From NCBI GenBank assembly GCA_024227155.1, contig JAAELB010000330.1:1-53177 (forward strand): a stretch of 53,177 bases of DNA, written 5' to 3'. Below are positions 8,053 through 16,733 of the stretch, piece by piece; the first letter of the stretch is position 1, and each line of letters opens with the position of its first letter. The notes beneath the pieces were generated by a model. The model saw only the letters and a list, made by a program, of their open reading frames with translations. It was not told the origin of the DNA and did no database searches. Source of the stretch: Desulfobulbaceae bacterium (GTDB taxonomy: Bacteria > Desulfobacterota > Desulfobulbia > Desulfobulbales > Desulfocapsaceae). Both the position numbers and the translations under genes were made by a program.

Positions 8053-9512
8053 CCTGTCACCGCCTTTACAAATTGCAACATGAAATTAGGAAAAATACCA
8101 ATAATAACAGAGATTGTACATGCTATCAGTATGGGAATGAGCATGGACAAAGGAGCTTCTTTAATTCCTGTAAAAGGTTCAGATAAGGGCCTCTTGCCGA
8201 AAAATGCCTTGTAGGTGATGGGGGCGAAATAAGCTGCGTTAAGCATGGTACTGGCAATAAGTATGAGAAGAATACCGAGCTGATGGGCTTCTACCGAGCC
8301 GATGAGCAGGTTCCATTTAGTAATGAAGCCCGCAACTGGCGGAGCTCCAATCATACTAAGCGAGGCGATACCGAAGGCCGCAAAAGTAAAAGGCATTGAT
8401 TTGCCAAGACCTTCCATTTCTGAGATATTTTTTTTGTGTGTTACAACGTAAATAGCACCGGCACAGAAAAATAGAGTAATTTTGGAAAAGCCATGGTTGA
8501 CGATATGAATAAGCCCGCCTTGGATGCCGGGATCAGTAAGCAAAGCTACACCCATAATAATATAGGAGAGTTGACTGACTGTAGAGTAGGCTAGTCGTGC
8601 TTTGAGATTATCTTTGGAAAGGGCAATAATCGATGCGGCCAGTACCGTGAAGCCAACAAAATATGCAGTGGGGATACCAAGATTCAAGGCACCCATAGTA
8701 TCAGTACCAAAGGTGTAGAGCATGGTACGAGTAGTACAAAAAACTCCAACCTTAACTACTGCAACAGCGTGTAATAGAGCAGAAACCGGAGTAGGTGCAA
8801 CCATGGCGCCTGGTAGCCAGTGATGAAATGGCATGACACCATTTTTGGCAAATCCGAAAATGCAGAAAATATAGAGCATGATGACCAGAGTCTCATTGAC
8901 ACCGGCCGGGAAAATGCCCGTTGAACTGTTTGCTGCAAAATCTAAAGTTCCCGTCAGTACGTAGATGAGGATAATCGCTGGCAGGAGGAAGGCTTTTGCT
9001 GTAGCGGTAAGGTATACAATGTATTTACGGGCACCATTATAACCTTCGTCGTCTTGATGGTGCGCAACCAGTGGATAGGTACAGATTGAGACTATCTCGT
9101 AAAAAAGATACATGGTAAAGAGGTTGTCTGAGAAGGCCACCCCTATTGCACCAAAGATGGACAGGGCAAAACAGGCATTAAATCTGGTCTGCGCATGTTC
9201 CTTTAAATTCCGCATATATCCCATGGAGTAAAATACAGCTATAGTCCATAGCGAGGAAGCGACAATGGCAAAAATCATAGACATAGAATCCGCACGCAGA
9301 GTAACACTCACCCCGGGGAGAATTGTAAACAGATGCATGACAAGTGTTTTGCCCTGAAGGACAGCGGGGATCATTGATCCGACAACCAGTAACAATAGTA
9401 TAGAAGAGATACTGGAAATCCCTTCCCTTAGGTTTTCGTTGTCACCTTTGAGCATCACCCCAAGCGTACCGGCAAGCGGAATGAGCAGGGCTATGAGTAG
9501 TTTATAATCCAT
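8049..9512 (-). CDS. MrpD/NuoL-like antiporter subunit, core only
   Basis: A 487-residue polytopic membrane protein of the proton-conducting membrane transporter family. It has TM5 Glu139 (LFYEIVSICTYPL), TM7 Lys223 (GFAKNGVMPFHHWLP) and TM8 Lys254 (AVVKVGVF). The sequence APTPVSALLHA is typical of NuoL and MrpA/MrpD types. Unlike NuoL it stops shortly after the 14-helix core, with no lateral helix extension. It directly follows nuoK with a 17-nt gap. It may be an additional pump module between the NuoK region and the NuoL-like end, making four antiporter-type subunits in one operon with the 595-residue protein, NuoM and NuoN. Confidence 0.88.
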   Translation of the reverse strand: MDYKLLIALLIPLAGTLGVMLKGDNENLREGISSISSILLLLVVGSMIPAVLQGKTLVMHLFTILPGVSVTLRADSMSMIFAIVASSLWTIAVFYSMGYMRNLKEHAQTRFNACFALSIFGAIGVAFSDNLFTMYLFYEIVSICTYPLVAHHQDDEGYNGARKYIVYLTATAKAFLLPAIILIYVLTGTLDFAANSSTGIFPAGVNETLVIMLYIFCIFGFAKNGVMPFHHWLPGAMVAPTPVSALLHAVAVVKVGVFCTTRTMLYTFGTDTMGALNLGIPTAYFVGFTVLAASIIALSKDNLKARLAYSTVSQLSYIIMGVALLTDPGIQGGLIHIVNHGFSKITLFFCAGAIYVVTHKKNISEMEGLGKSMPFTFAAFGIASLSMIGAPPVAGFITKWNLLIGSVEAHQLGILLILIASTMLNAAYFAPITYKAFFGKRPLSEPFTGIKEAPLSMLIPILIACTISVIIGIFPNFMLQFVKAVTG

Positions 9513-9529
9513 TCCAGGTGGCTCCTTAA

Positions 9530-9856
9530 CTATCCTTTGAGTTGAACTGCGTCTTCTGCGTCTATCGAATTGTAGTTTTTATACACTGCAATAACGATGC
9601 TGAGACCGATTGCTGCTTCAGCGGCGGCGACTGCCATAATGAAAAGAGTGAATACCTGTCCGACGACAGGGTCTGGGGTGATAAATCTATTAAAAGCCAT
9701 AAAATTAACAGATGCCCCAGCAAGAATCATTTCCGCGGCAATGAGCATACCTATGAAGGTTCGTTGGGCCACGACCCCATAAATTCCCATACCAAAAAGT
9801 ATTGCCCCGATAACCAGATAAGTGTTCAGGTCGTTATAGAGTCCAAGTATTGCCAT
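9530..9856 (-). CDS. nuoK: Complex I subunit K
   Basis: A 108-residue membrane protein with three hydrophobic helices, the standard size for NuoK (MrpC-like). The two membrane glutamates that matter for proton transfer appear as AAEMILAGASVNF (helix 2) and AAAEAAIGLSIV (helix 3). It shares one base with the end of nuoJ (position 9856), so the two are coupled. It sits at the junction between the quinone-side subunits H/J and the antiporter-type subunits. Confidence 0.95.
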   Translation of the reverse strand: MAILGLYNDLNTYLVIGAILFGMGIYGVVAQRTFIGMLIAAEMILAGASVNFMAFNRFITPDPVVGQVFTLFIMAVAAAEAAIGLSIVIAVYKNYNSIDAEDAVQLKG

Positions 9857-10398
9857 CAGCTCTGCCTCCCTGCACGGGCTATCACTAGCGCCCCAAGAAT
9901 TGCGATAAGTAAGACTATAGAGATAAGTTCAAATACCATCGAATATCTGGTTAGAAGATCGATCCCAATAGCCTTGATAGAGCCGTCACTTATTTTGGCC
10001 ATCGGTATCCATTCTGTTCTTAATGCGAGAACAGAGAAACCTCCGGCAAGTAGAGCTGCGCTAACAAAACCTAATGGGCCAATCAATATGCCGGATGGCC
10101 CCATTTTTTTACTTTCTTCTGGGGCTGCAAGCATGATTGCAAAGGCGATAGTGACGGCAACCGCACCAACATAGATGAGAATTTGCATCATCGAGACAAA
10201 GGGGGAATTGAGGTAAAAATAAATGCCTGCCACTCCGACAAAACAGACTATGAGGCCTGCTACAGCACGAACAAGACGTTCGGCATTACACGCAATCAGT
10301 CCACCAATTATTGTGATGGCGATCATGACCAGAAAAACTAGTCCGACCAGTCCATCCACACTGAAAAGAGAAGGAGAGGTGACCATTGTTGGGTTCAT
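9856..10398 (-). CDS. nuoJ: Complex I subunit J
   Basis: A 180-residue membrane protein with five hydrophobic helices, typical of NuoJ. The central Gly/Val/Ala-rich helix (MQILIYVGAVAVTIAFAIML) matches TM3, where a pi-bulge forms in known structures. The start overlaps nuoI by 4 nt. It contributes to the E-channel that links quinone chemistry to the antiporter subunits. Confidence 0.95.
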   Translation of the reverse strand: MNPTMVTSPSLFSVDGLVGLVFLVMIAITIIGGLIACNAERLVRAVAGLIVCFVGVAGIYFYLNSPFVSMMQILIYVGAVAVTIAFAIMLAAPEESKKMGPSGILIGPLGFVSAALLAGGFSVLALRTEWIPMAKISDGSIKAIGIDLLTRYSMVFELISIVLLIAILGALVIARAGRQS

Positions 10399-10835
10399 TT
10401 GTTTCTGTCCTCCAGCCGTTGTAGAAGATCATAATAAAAATCCTCTTTCCTGGTGCTTGCCAGATTGTATTCTTTTGAGAATTCAAGGGCGTTGAAATTA
10501 CATGATTCAACACAGGAGCCACAGAGTGAACATCTGGTGAAATCAAGGGTGTACTTGGTTAGAACCTTCTTCTTTTCACCTTCAGGTTTTTTGCCTGTTA
10601 TCTTGATGCAGTCAGAAGGGCATGCCCGTTGGCACATCATGCAGACAATACAGTTAGGTTTGCCGTCTTCGTTTTCGATAAGTTCGATATGGCCTCTGAA
10701 CTTGTCACACATGGGTAGTGTCTCGTACGGATAGGAGACTGTGACGGTAGGTTTGATGAACTCTTTAAAGGTGACGCCCATACCTTCAAAAAGGCTCAAC
10801 AGGCCACGATATATTTCATTAAAATAGGTGACCAT
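10395..10835 (-). CDS. nuoI: Complex I iron-sulfur subunit I
   Basis: A 146-residue peripheral protein with two ferredoxin-type motifs, CIVCMMCQRACP and CSLCGSCVESCN, expected to bind the two [4Fe-4S] clusters N6a and N6b. These carry electrons to cluster N2 in NuoB. Since NuoE, F and G are absent, NuoI is probably where an external donor such as ferredoxin hands over electrons. The gene lies 1 nt after nuoH and overlaps nuoJ. Confidence 0.95.
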   Translation of the reverse strand: MVTYFNEIYRGLLSLFEGMGVTFKEFIKPTVTVSYPYETLPMCDKFRGHIELIENEDGKPNCIVCMMCQRACPSDCIKITGKKPEGEKKKVLTKYTLDFTRCSLCGSCVESCNFNALEFSKEYNLASTRKEDFYYDLLQRLEDRNK

Positions 10836-10836
10836 C

Positions 10837-11841
10837 TTAAAATACCTTTATTAATCCTGCGGTAAAAAGCAGGTTGAAGAGGGACAGCGGGATAAGAATT
10901 TTCCAGCTGAGATTAAGTAGTCCGTAAATAGTTGTACGGGGAAAGGTCCAGCGTATCCATATAAACGTTGCGATGAGTATGTAGAGCTTAAGCAGGAACC
11001 AGAAGACTCCGGGAATAAAACTTAAAAATCCTAAAGGTGCATTCCATCCACCCAAAAACAGGATGGTAGTCATGCAGGAACCAATAACTATGTTTGCGTA
11101 TTCCCCCATGAAGAAAAGTCCAAATCCCATCGATCCATACTCTGTGTGAAACCCTGCCACGAGTTCAGATTCAGCTTCTCCAAGGTCAAATGGCGCTCGG
11201 TTGGTTTCAGCCAGCGTACAGATGAAAAATATGAGAAAGGAAAGAGGCATCAGTATGTTGTGAGAACGACCAAAAAGTGGGAAAATATTCCAGCTCAAAA
11301 AGGAACCACTCTGTTGTCTGACGATCTCCATGAGGTCCATGGAACCAGCTATCATTACAACCGTGATGGTGGTAATAAGCATCGGAACTTCATAGGCAAC
11401 GGCCTGGGAAACAGCCCGGACAGATGACATCATGGCGTATTTGTTTCTGGAACTCCAGCCAGCAAAGAGCAGTGACATTGAGCCCATAGAAGCAAAGGCG
11501 AAGATCATCAGTATCCCGACGTTCATGTTCTTTGCCACAATTGATTCACTAAAAGGTATTGTAACAAAGCTCATAATGGCTGGAAACATGGCAAGAACCG
11601 GAGCTGCGATAAAAAGAACCTTATCGGCACCACCCGGTGTAGTAAGCTGCTTTGCCATTAGCTTGATACCATCCAGAGGTGGTTGCAGTAAACCAAAGGG
11701 CCCGTTAATGTTTGGTCCAGGTCTGCGTTGAATACGTGCCGCGCCCCGTCGCTCTGCCCAGACAAGATAGGCCGCATTCAGAGCTGCAAAAGCAATGGCA
11801 ATCACAACTGCGACAATGACATTAAATAATGTTAAGCTCAT
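10837..11841 (-). CDS. nuoH: Complex I subunit H
   Basis: A 334-residue membrane protein with about eight hydrophobic helices. It forms the quinone-access chamber with NuoB and NuoD. Family hallmarks include ERRGAARIQRRPGPN near the N-terminus, RAPFDLGEAESELVAGFHTEY in the conserved acidic loop, and a C-terminal RWTFPR block. Size and motifs are standard. It follows nuoD by 12 nt. Confidence 0.96.
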   Translation of the reverse strand: MSLTLFNVIVAVVIAIAFAALNAAYLVWAERRGAARIQRRPGPNINGPFGLLQPPLDGIKLMAKQLTTPGGADKVLFIAAPVLAMFPAIMSFVTIPFSESIVAKNMNVGILMIFAFASMGSMSLLFAGWSSRNKYAMMSSVRAVSQAVAYEVPMLITTITVVMIAGSMDLMEIVRQQSGSFLSWNIFPLFGRSHNILMPLSFLIFFICTLAETNRAPFDLGEAESELVAGFHTEYGSMGFGLFFMGEYANIVIGSCMTTILFLGGWNAPLGFLSFIPGVFWFLLKLYILIATFIWIRWTFPRTTIYGLLNLSWKILIPLSLFNLLFTAGLIKVF

Positions 11842-11853
11842 AAGATTTTCCTC

Positions 11854-12972
11854 TTACCTGTCTATCTCAGGGATAACCAGATCAAGACTTCCCATGAATG
11901 CAAGGGCATCCATAATCATCATGCCTCGGCACGCTTCATCAAAAAGATGCATATTAGAATACGTTGGAGATCTAAGTTTAAGTCGATACGGGATTTTACC
12001 ACCGTCGCTTACAAGCCTGACGCCAAAACTTCCCCGGGCGGTTTCAACTGCCTGATAGTAGTCTCCGGCAGGTGGCTTGATAATTTTAGGTTTCTTCTTC
12101 GGCATAATCGGACCGTCAGGTAATTTATCCAGTCCCTGTTCAATTATTCGAAGAGATTGTTCGATTTCTTCCATGCGCACGTTGTATCTCGCAAGGGAGT
12201 CACACTCATGGAAGACAGGTACATCGAAGTCAAATTCAGGGTAGACCGAGTATGGTTCATTTTTGCGAACATCAAAATTTATACCTGATCCCCTTGCTAC
12301 TGCACTCGATGCTCCGTATTTACGACACATTTCTTTTGAAAGAGGAGCTATGCCTTCAAGCCTTTTTCTGAAGATTACGTTGCCGGTAACGAGCTTGTGA
12401 TATTTTTTCATCGATTTTCTCATGCGTGGGATAAACTTACGCGCAGAAGAAATAAATTGATCATCAACATCGTTGTAGAGTCCGCCAAACCTAAAATAAC
12501 AATATGTGAGTCTTGAGCCGGTCACAGCTTCCAACATATCAAGAATATGCTCACGGTCTTGCAGGGCATACATGAGAGGGCTGAAGCCCCCTAGATCCAT
12601 AACAAAGGCACCGAACCAGAAGAGGTGAGAGGCGATCCGGTTTAGTTCAACCATGATTGCTCTTATGTATTCTGCTCGTTCGGGAACCTCGATACCGGAT
12701 GCTTTTTCAACAACGAGAACATGCCCATGGGAATAGCCGAGTGCTCCCAAATAATCCATCCGACTGAGATTCATGAGATACTGAGGATAGGTCTTTAGTT
12801 CACCCATTTTCTCATGCATCCGGTGGATATAGCCGATGACGGTTTCTGCATCGACTATATACTCTCCGTTCATTTCCATCTTGACCCGAAGTACTCCATG
12901 GGTCGCGGGATGTTGAGGACCTACGTTAAGTATGAAGGTCTCGTCTGGTTGGAGTTCTATTGGAGAATTCAT
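11854..12972 (-). CDS. nuoD: Complex I 49-kDa-like subunit D
   Basis: A 372-residue soluble subunit of the quinone-binding module, related to the large subunit of NiFe hydrogenases. The N-terminal NVGPQHPATHGVLR motif contains the quinone-contacting His. GYIHRMHEK and the C-terminal acidic MDALAFMGSLDLVIPEIDR are also typical. Hydrogenase nickel-ligand cysteines are absent, as expected. It is a separate gene overlapping nuoC by 4 nt rather than a nuoCD fusion. Confidence 0.96.
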   Translation of the reverse strand: MNSPIELQPDETFILNVGPQHPATHGVLRVKMEMNGEYIVDAETVIGYIHRMHEKMGELKTYPQYLMNLSRMDYLGALGYSHGHVLVVEKASGIEVPERAEYIRAIMVELNRIASHLFWFGAFVMDLGGFSPLMYALQDREHILDMLEAVTGSRLTYCYFRFGGLYNDVDDQFISSARKFIPRMRKSMKKYHKLVTGNVIFRKRLEGIAPLSKEMCRKYGASSAVARGSGINFDVRKNEPYSVYPEFDFDVPVFHECDSLARYNVRMEEIEQSLRIIEQGLDKLPDGPIMPKKKPKIIKPPAGDYYQAVETARGSFGVRLVSDGGKIPYRLKLRSPTYSNMHLFDEACRGMMIMDALAFMGSLDLVIPEIDR

Positions 12973-13517
12973 GCCTTGAAATCCTTTAAGAGTGGGTGGA
13001 AATCAGCATCTTCCGGGAGAAGGAGGGGGATAAGATGAGGGTGACCGATGAATTTTATACCAAAAAATTCAGCAGTTTCTCTCTCATGCCAGTTTGCCCC
13101 GGCATAGATTTCTGTGATGGTAGGAACTTCAGGGTTGTCTCTGTCAAGTCGTGTTCGTATCACTACTCTGCAGATATCAAAGTCGTATCTGGAAAAATCA
13201 TATACAACTTCAAGTTGATTTTCCTTAATCCAATCGACACCTGTTATACTTTCAATAAAAAATTCGCCCTCGTCAACGATCTTAACAGCATCAAGCAGCT
13301 GATCAGGACTCACCTGTGCATCTACATGGTATCCGTGGACGGTGTAGTCTCGCTCTACAACACCATCAGCACGCGGTTCTTCTTTTTTGATTTCTTTTTT
13401 TTCAGCTGATTCCTCAGTCTCCTCAGTTGTAGCATCTACAATTTCTTCTTGAACCTCTTCAGGTTCAGGCGGAGGAAAGAGTTTTTCCAAGGCAAGTTTT
13501 GTTTTTTCACAAATCAT
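12969..13517 (-). CDS. nuoC: Complex I 30-kDa-like subunit C with acidic N-terminal insert
   Basis: A 182-residue peripheral subunit. The C-terminal two thirds match NuoC, with the signature ANWHERETAEFFGIKF. Residues about 15-50 form a low-complexity Glu/Lys/Pro/Thr stretch (PPPEPEEVQEEI, then EKKEIKKEEP). This is not part of the usual fold and is probably a flexible linker. It lies 81 nt after nuoB and overlaps nuoD by 4 nt. Confidence 0.93.
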   Translation of the reverse strand: MICEKTKLALEKLFPPPEPEEVQEEIVDATTEETEESAEKKEIKKEEPRADGVVERDYTVHGYHVDAQVSPDQLLDAVKIVDEGEFFIESITGVDWIKENQLEVVYDFSRYDFDICRVVIRTRLDRDNPEVPTITEIYAGANWHERETAEFFGIKFIGHPHLIPLLLPEDADFHPLLKDFKA

Positions 13518-13598
13518 GTTTCAACACTCCGTACACTTTAAGATAAATCTTAAAGGTTATGTATGAGGCAAGGTAAGGTGCAAATGCTCTGAAGAGAA

Positions 13599-14096
13599 TC
13601 AGGCCGCTTCAGGATTATCCCATCTTTTCCAGTCTGAAACGAGGTGTTCGAGTTCAATGATTCCCTGAAGTAGGGCCTCAGGGCGTGGGGGACAACCGGG
13701 GATGTAGACATCCACGGGGAGAAATTCGTCCGCACCAAGAACAATGCTGTACTGACCTTCAAATGCAAATGGCCCCCCAGAGATGGCACAGTTTCCCAGA
13801 GCCATGACCCATTTAGGTTCTGGCATTTGGTCATAGAGAGTCTTGATGCCAGGCATCATTTTTTTGGTAATTGTTCCGGCAACAATCATCACATCACTCT
13901 GTCTGGCTGATGGCCTGAACACCTCCGCACCAAAGCGGGACATGTCAAAGCGTGCACAACCGGTGGCCATCATTTCAATGGCGCAGCACGCTATACCAAA
14001 AGTCAAAGGCCACAGGGAATTTGCCCTGCCGATGTTGATCAGTTTGTCTGCCAGTGCGAATTGAACTATCGACGAAGGTACGTTTTTCGTTCCCAC
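13599..14096 (-). CDS. nuoB: Complex I subunit B, cluster N2 carrier
   Basis: A 165-residue peripheral subunit that ligates the terminal [4Fe-4S] cluster N2, the direct electron donor to quinone. The adjacent cysteines are in [10 protein letters not shown], the third is in GNCAISGG and the fourth is in [25 protein letters not shown] is typical of the family. Its start lies inside the end of nuoA (31-nt overlap). All ligands are present, so it should be functional. Confidence 0.97.
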   Translation of the reverse strand: MGTKNVPSSIVQFALADKLINIGRANSLWPLTFGIACCAIEMMATGCARFDMSRFGAEVFRPSARQSDVMIVAGTITKKMMPGIKTLYDQMPEPKWVMALGNCAISGGPFAFEGQYSIVLGADEFLPVDVYIPGCPPRPEALLQGIIELEHLVSDWKRWDNPEAA

Positions 14097-14491
14097 TTAA
14101 ATACTCCCTTAATCCATGCATATACAACTGCGAGTGATAATATTCCGACAAAAAGAACTATTTCGACAAAATCACGTATTGAAGATGCGAAAATCGCATC
14201 ATTGTATGCAACAGCTACTGGGAATAAAAAGAGAACATCAACGTCAAAGGCTAGAAAGATGAGGGCATAGAGATAGAAGACAACGCCATAGCGAATCCAG
14301 CTGTCGCCAATGGGATCCATACCACATTCTATGAATTGTTTTGCTTTATTGGAAATTTGCCTCGTTTTAAGAGGCATAAGAAGATAAACGATAGCGATTG
14401 GGCCGAGAGCAAATGATAATCCCCCTAAAGTAAAAGCGGCGATCCATAAGACATGTTCTTGATACAGAAAAGCAGTGAATTGATGTTCCAT
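14066..14491 (-). CDS. nuoA: Complex I subunit A
   Basis: The first gene of the complex I operon: about 141 residues with three hydrophobic helices and the conserved acidic loop ([13 protein letters not shown], then [16 protein letters not shown]). I chose the ATG at 14491 (MEHQF) over the longer reading at 14539. An AAGGA Shine-Dalgarno precedes it with correct spacing, and the extra 16 residues show no family similarity. NuoA lies beside NuoH and NuoJ in the heel of complex I. The promoter is about 95 nt upstream. Confidence 0.93.
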   Translation of the reverse strand: MEHQFTAFLYQEHVLWIAAFTLGGLSFALGPIAIVYLLMPLKTRQISNKAKQFIECGMDPIGDSWIRYGVVFYLYALIFLAFDVDVLFLFPVAVAYNDAIFASSIRDFVEIVLFVGILSLAVVYAWIKGVFKWERKTYLRR

Positions 14492-14586
14492 ACTAAATCC
14501 TTGTATACTTGTATTGACTTTATAATACAATACTACCAAGTTACTACTTAGTTGGCTTACATTACTCCCTCGGCTAATTGACGGCT

Positions 14587-14615
14587 ATAATAAATAATTG
14601 TTATATGAGTGTCAA
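14587..14615 (-). promoter_or_regulatory. Sigma-70-type promoter of the nuo operon
   Basis: On the minus strand, TTGACA (14615-14610) and TATTAT (14592-14587) are separated by exactly 17 nt. This leaves a leader of about 90 nt before nuoA. The divergent LysR gene and its own promoter lie about 80-105 bp away, so regulator binding between them could affect both. Confidence 0.7.
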
Positions 14616-14694
14616 TAGGAAACTGCAGTGTAAGTGTAACTTGTTGGTCTTGCAGGGGACCTCTAGTTGCTCGAAATGCTTAATGTAAAAACTC

Positions 14695-14722
14695 TTGTCA
14701 ATCTTTTCAGAAATGATATAGT
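14695..14722 (+). promoter_or_regulatory. Candidate promoter of the LysR gene
   Basis: TTGTCA (14695-14700) and TATAGT (14717-14722) are spaced by 16 nt, about 70 nt ahead of the LysR start codon. It is divergent from the nuo promoter, the usual LysR-family arrangement. No T-N11-A operator was verified. Confidence 0.5.
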
Positions 14723-14792
14723 GTCAAATACTAATGTAAGGAAAAGAGATGAAATGTATCAATGAAACTGAACAGCAAATCGGAGAAATCCA

Positions 14793-15767
14793 ATGTCCAT
14801 TACTCTCAGGCAACTAGAAATATTCATTGCAGTAGCTGAAACAGCCCAGGTTACAAAGGCCAGTAAGAAATTATTTGTTACCCAGTCGGCAGTGAGTATG
14901 GCTCTCGCTGAGCTCGAAAATCAGCTTGGTGGGTCACTTTTTGATAGGCATGGGCGAAGCTTGTTACTCAATGCAAGGGGAAGGTTTCTGTTGCCCCTCT
15001 CAAAAGACATAACCTGTCAGGTCAGCAATATCGAAAATATCATGTCTGAACGTAATGATACGCTGAGTGGGTCAATCGATATCGTTGCAAGTACCACCCT
15101 TGGTAACTACATTTTGCCTTATCTCATTGGGGCGTTTAAGAGGGTCCACCCCAATGTGCATGTTAATCTTTTAGTCTTTAATACAAGGTATGCTGAAAAA
15201 CTAGTGGTCGATGGAGAAATTGACATCGGATTTGTTGAAGGACCCCTATCTGGAAAGGAAGGTATTCTGTGGCGTTCCTGGTTCGAGGACGAGTTGATAG
15301 TCCTATGTGGACCGACAGACCCGTTAGCTCATAATGAAACGTTTGATATTAACCGGGACCTTAAAGGTAAGAAATGGATTATGCGGGAAAGTGGTTCCGG
15401 AACTGCAGCTGTTGTTCGGGAAAGATTCGGTAAGTACATGGATGATGTCAATGTGGTGATGGAAATGGGTCATCCCGAGGCAGTTAAGCGAGCAGTTGAA
15501 TCTGGCGCGGGTATTACATGTCTTTCATCACTTAGTATCTGTCGTGAAGCCGAAAATGGTTGGCTCAAAGGTTTGAAGATCGACGGACTTGATATGAAGA
15601 GGCAGTTGAGGATAATTCAGCGAGAAGATATTGAGATAGGGGAGGCTCTAGCGGAATTTCTATCTTTTTGTGATGTTATGACAATCTGTGACGATTCCAG
15701 AATTTGTTTATCCAGCCCATGGAAGCTGCAGTCCTTGCTTGCAAGACATTCAGCACTGAGGAAGTAG
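14793..15767 (+). CDS. LysR-family transcriptional regulator
   Basis: A 324-residue regulator. Residues 1-60 form the winged helix-turn-helix (LRQLEIFIAVAETAQVTKAS, then QSAVSMALAELENQLG and LFDRHGR). Residues from about 90 form the periplasmic-binding-like co-inducer domain of the CysB/CbbR type (GSIDIVASTTLGNYILPYLI). GGAG lies 7 nt before the ATG. It is divergent from nuoA and may regulate the nuo operon, but the ligand and target are not deducible. A dispersed repeat starts 3 nt after its stop. Confidence 0.92.
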   Translation: MSITLRQLEIFIAVAETAQVTKASKKLFVTQSAVSMALAELENQLGGSLFDRHGRSLLLNARGRFLLPLSKDITCQVSNIENIMSERNDTLSGSIDIVASTTLGNYILPYLIGAFKRVHPNVHVNLLVFNTRYAEKLVVDGEIDIGFVEGPLSGKEGILWRSWFEDELIVLCGPTDPLAHNETFDINRDLKGKKWIMRESGSGTAAVVRERFGKYMDDVNVVMEMGHPEAVKRAVESGAGITCLSSLSICREAENGWLKGLKIDGLDMKRQLRIIQREDIEIGEALAEFLSFCDVMTICDDSRICLSSPWKLQSLLARHSALRK

Positions 15768-15770
15768 CCT

Positions 15771-15903
15771 TTAGTGCCTTACTCCTGAACTTCTGTCATA
15801 AAAAACAAGAAACTCAGGAACTCTTTATGAAATCGTGAAGTTACTTTTACCCACAAGGCACTTATCCAAGCATTTTAGAAGGTTCCGATCTATTCGGGTT
15901 AGG
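15771..15903 (+). repeat. Dispersed modular hairpin repeat, copy C
   Basis: It runs from TTAGTGCCTTACTCC through AAGGCACTTATCCAAGCATT to CCGATCTATTCGGGTTAGG. The tail is almost identical to copy D near 23.7 kb. It occupies nearly the entire gap between the converging lysR and truA genes, and its CCGATCTATTCGG hairpin may serve as a terminator. Confidence 0.85.
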
Positions 15904-15911
15904 TAAAGGTG

Positions 15912-16721
15912 CTATAAATCGATTTTTCCATAAAATACTTCTTTTAAAAACAGGCCATGGGCAGGGGCAGTCGCTCCACCCATTGACCTGTTTTTTGCTT
16001 CCAGTATTGTCTTGAATTCTTCTACTGAAATTTTACCTCTCCCCACATCTAATAGTGTTCCAACCAGATTTCGTACCATGTTCTTTAAAAATCCATCGCC
16101 AATGAATTCTAAGACAAGTTGCCCCGGAATCGTAGAATGTAAAGTTGCCTTGTAAATAGTACGAACTGCACCTCGACCATTTGTAATGCTTTTATCCCTG
16201 GAGCCACTATTCTCAAAAGATGTAAAATCATGAGTGTCCTGAATAGCTATCAGGCACTCATTGATTGGTTCAAGTAGTAGTTTGCTTGTCACATGAACTG
16301 CATACAGTCTTGAATGGGGTGGCTGTACTTTTCCCTGGAAGATAACGTAATGATATCTTTTTCCTGTCGCAGAAAAACGTGAATGGAATGAGGTGTCGCA
16401 GGTTATGGCATGACTTATTCGGATTGCACCGGGGAGCATGGAGTTTAAGCCACGCATAAAATCCGCATCAGAAATTGTACTATGGCAATCAAAGTGGGCA
16501 ACCATAGCTTCAGCGTGGACGCCCCCATCTGTTCTGCCAGCACCATGGAGAAAAATTTCATCACGGGTCATAATGGCAAGACATTTTTCGATTTCACCTT
16601 GAATGGTGCTATCATGTTTTTGTCGTTGCCAGCCGCTATAGTTTGTGCCGTCGTAGGAAATGAGCAGTTTGATTCGACGTTTACGCAAAAGGTCTGTTCC
16701 AAATGATAATTTTTCTACCAA
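15912..16721 (-). CDS. truA: tRNA pseudouridine(38-40) synthase
   Basis: TruA converts uridines 38-40 in the tRNA anticodon arm to pseudouridine. The protein has 269 residues, the normal size. The catalytic Asp65 is in HGAGRTDGGVHA, where Gly replaces the usual Ala after Asp. Other family motifs are YDGTNYSGWQRQ and FLKNMVRNLVGTLLDVG. The start is TTG at 16721, supported by GGAG about 5 nt upstream. It lies 12 nt after argC and is probably cotranscribed with it. Confidence 0.94.
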   Translation of the reverse strand: MVEKLSFGTDLLRKRRIKLLISYDGTNYSGWQRQKHDSTIQGEIEKCLAIMTRDEIFLHGAGRTDGGVHAEAMVAHFDCHSTISDADFMRGLNSMLPGAIRISHAITCDTSFHSRFSATGKRYHYVIFQGKVQPPHSRLYAVHVTSKLLLEPINECLIAIQDTHDFTSFENSGSRDKSITNGRGAVRTIYKATLHSTIPGQLVLEFIGDGFLKNMVRNLVGTLLDVGRGKISVEEFKTILEAKNRSMGGATAPAHGLFLKEVFYGKIDL

Positions 16722-16733
16722 ATTTCTCCAGCC

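Noticed and set aside
9542-10174. 210-codon plus-strand open frame opposite nuoK/nuoJ
   Set aside because: It is antisense to two well-identified genes, has biased composition, and shows no recognisable domain.
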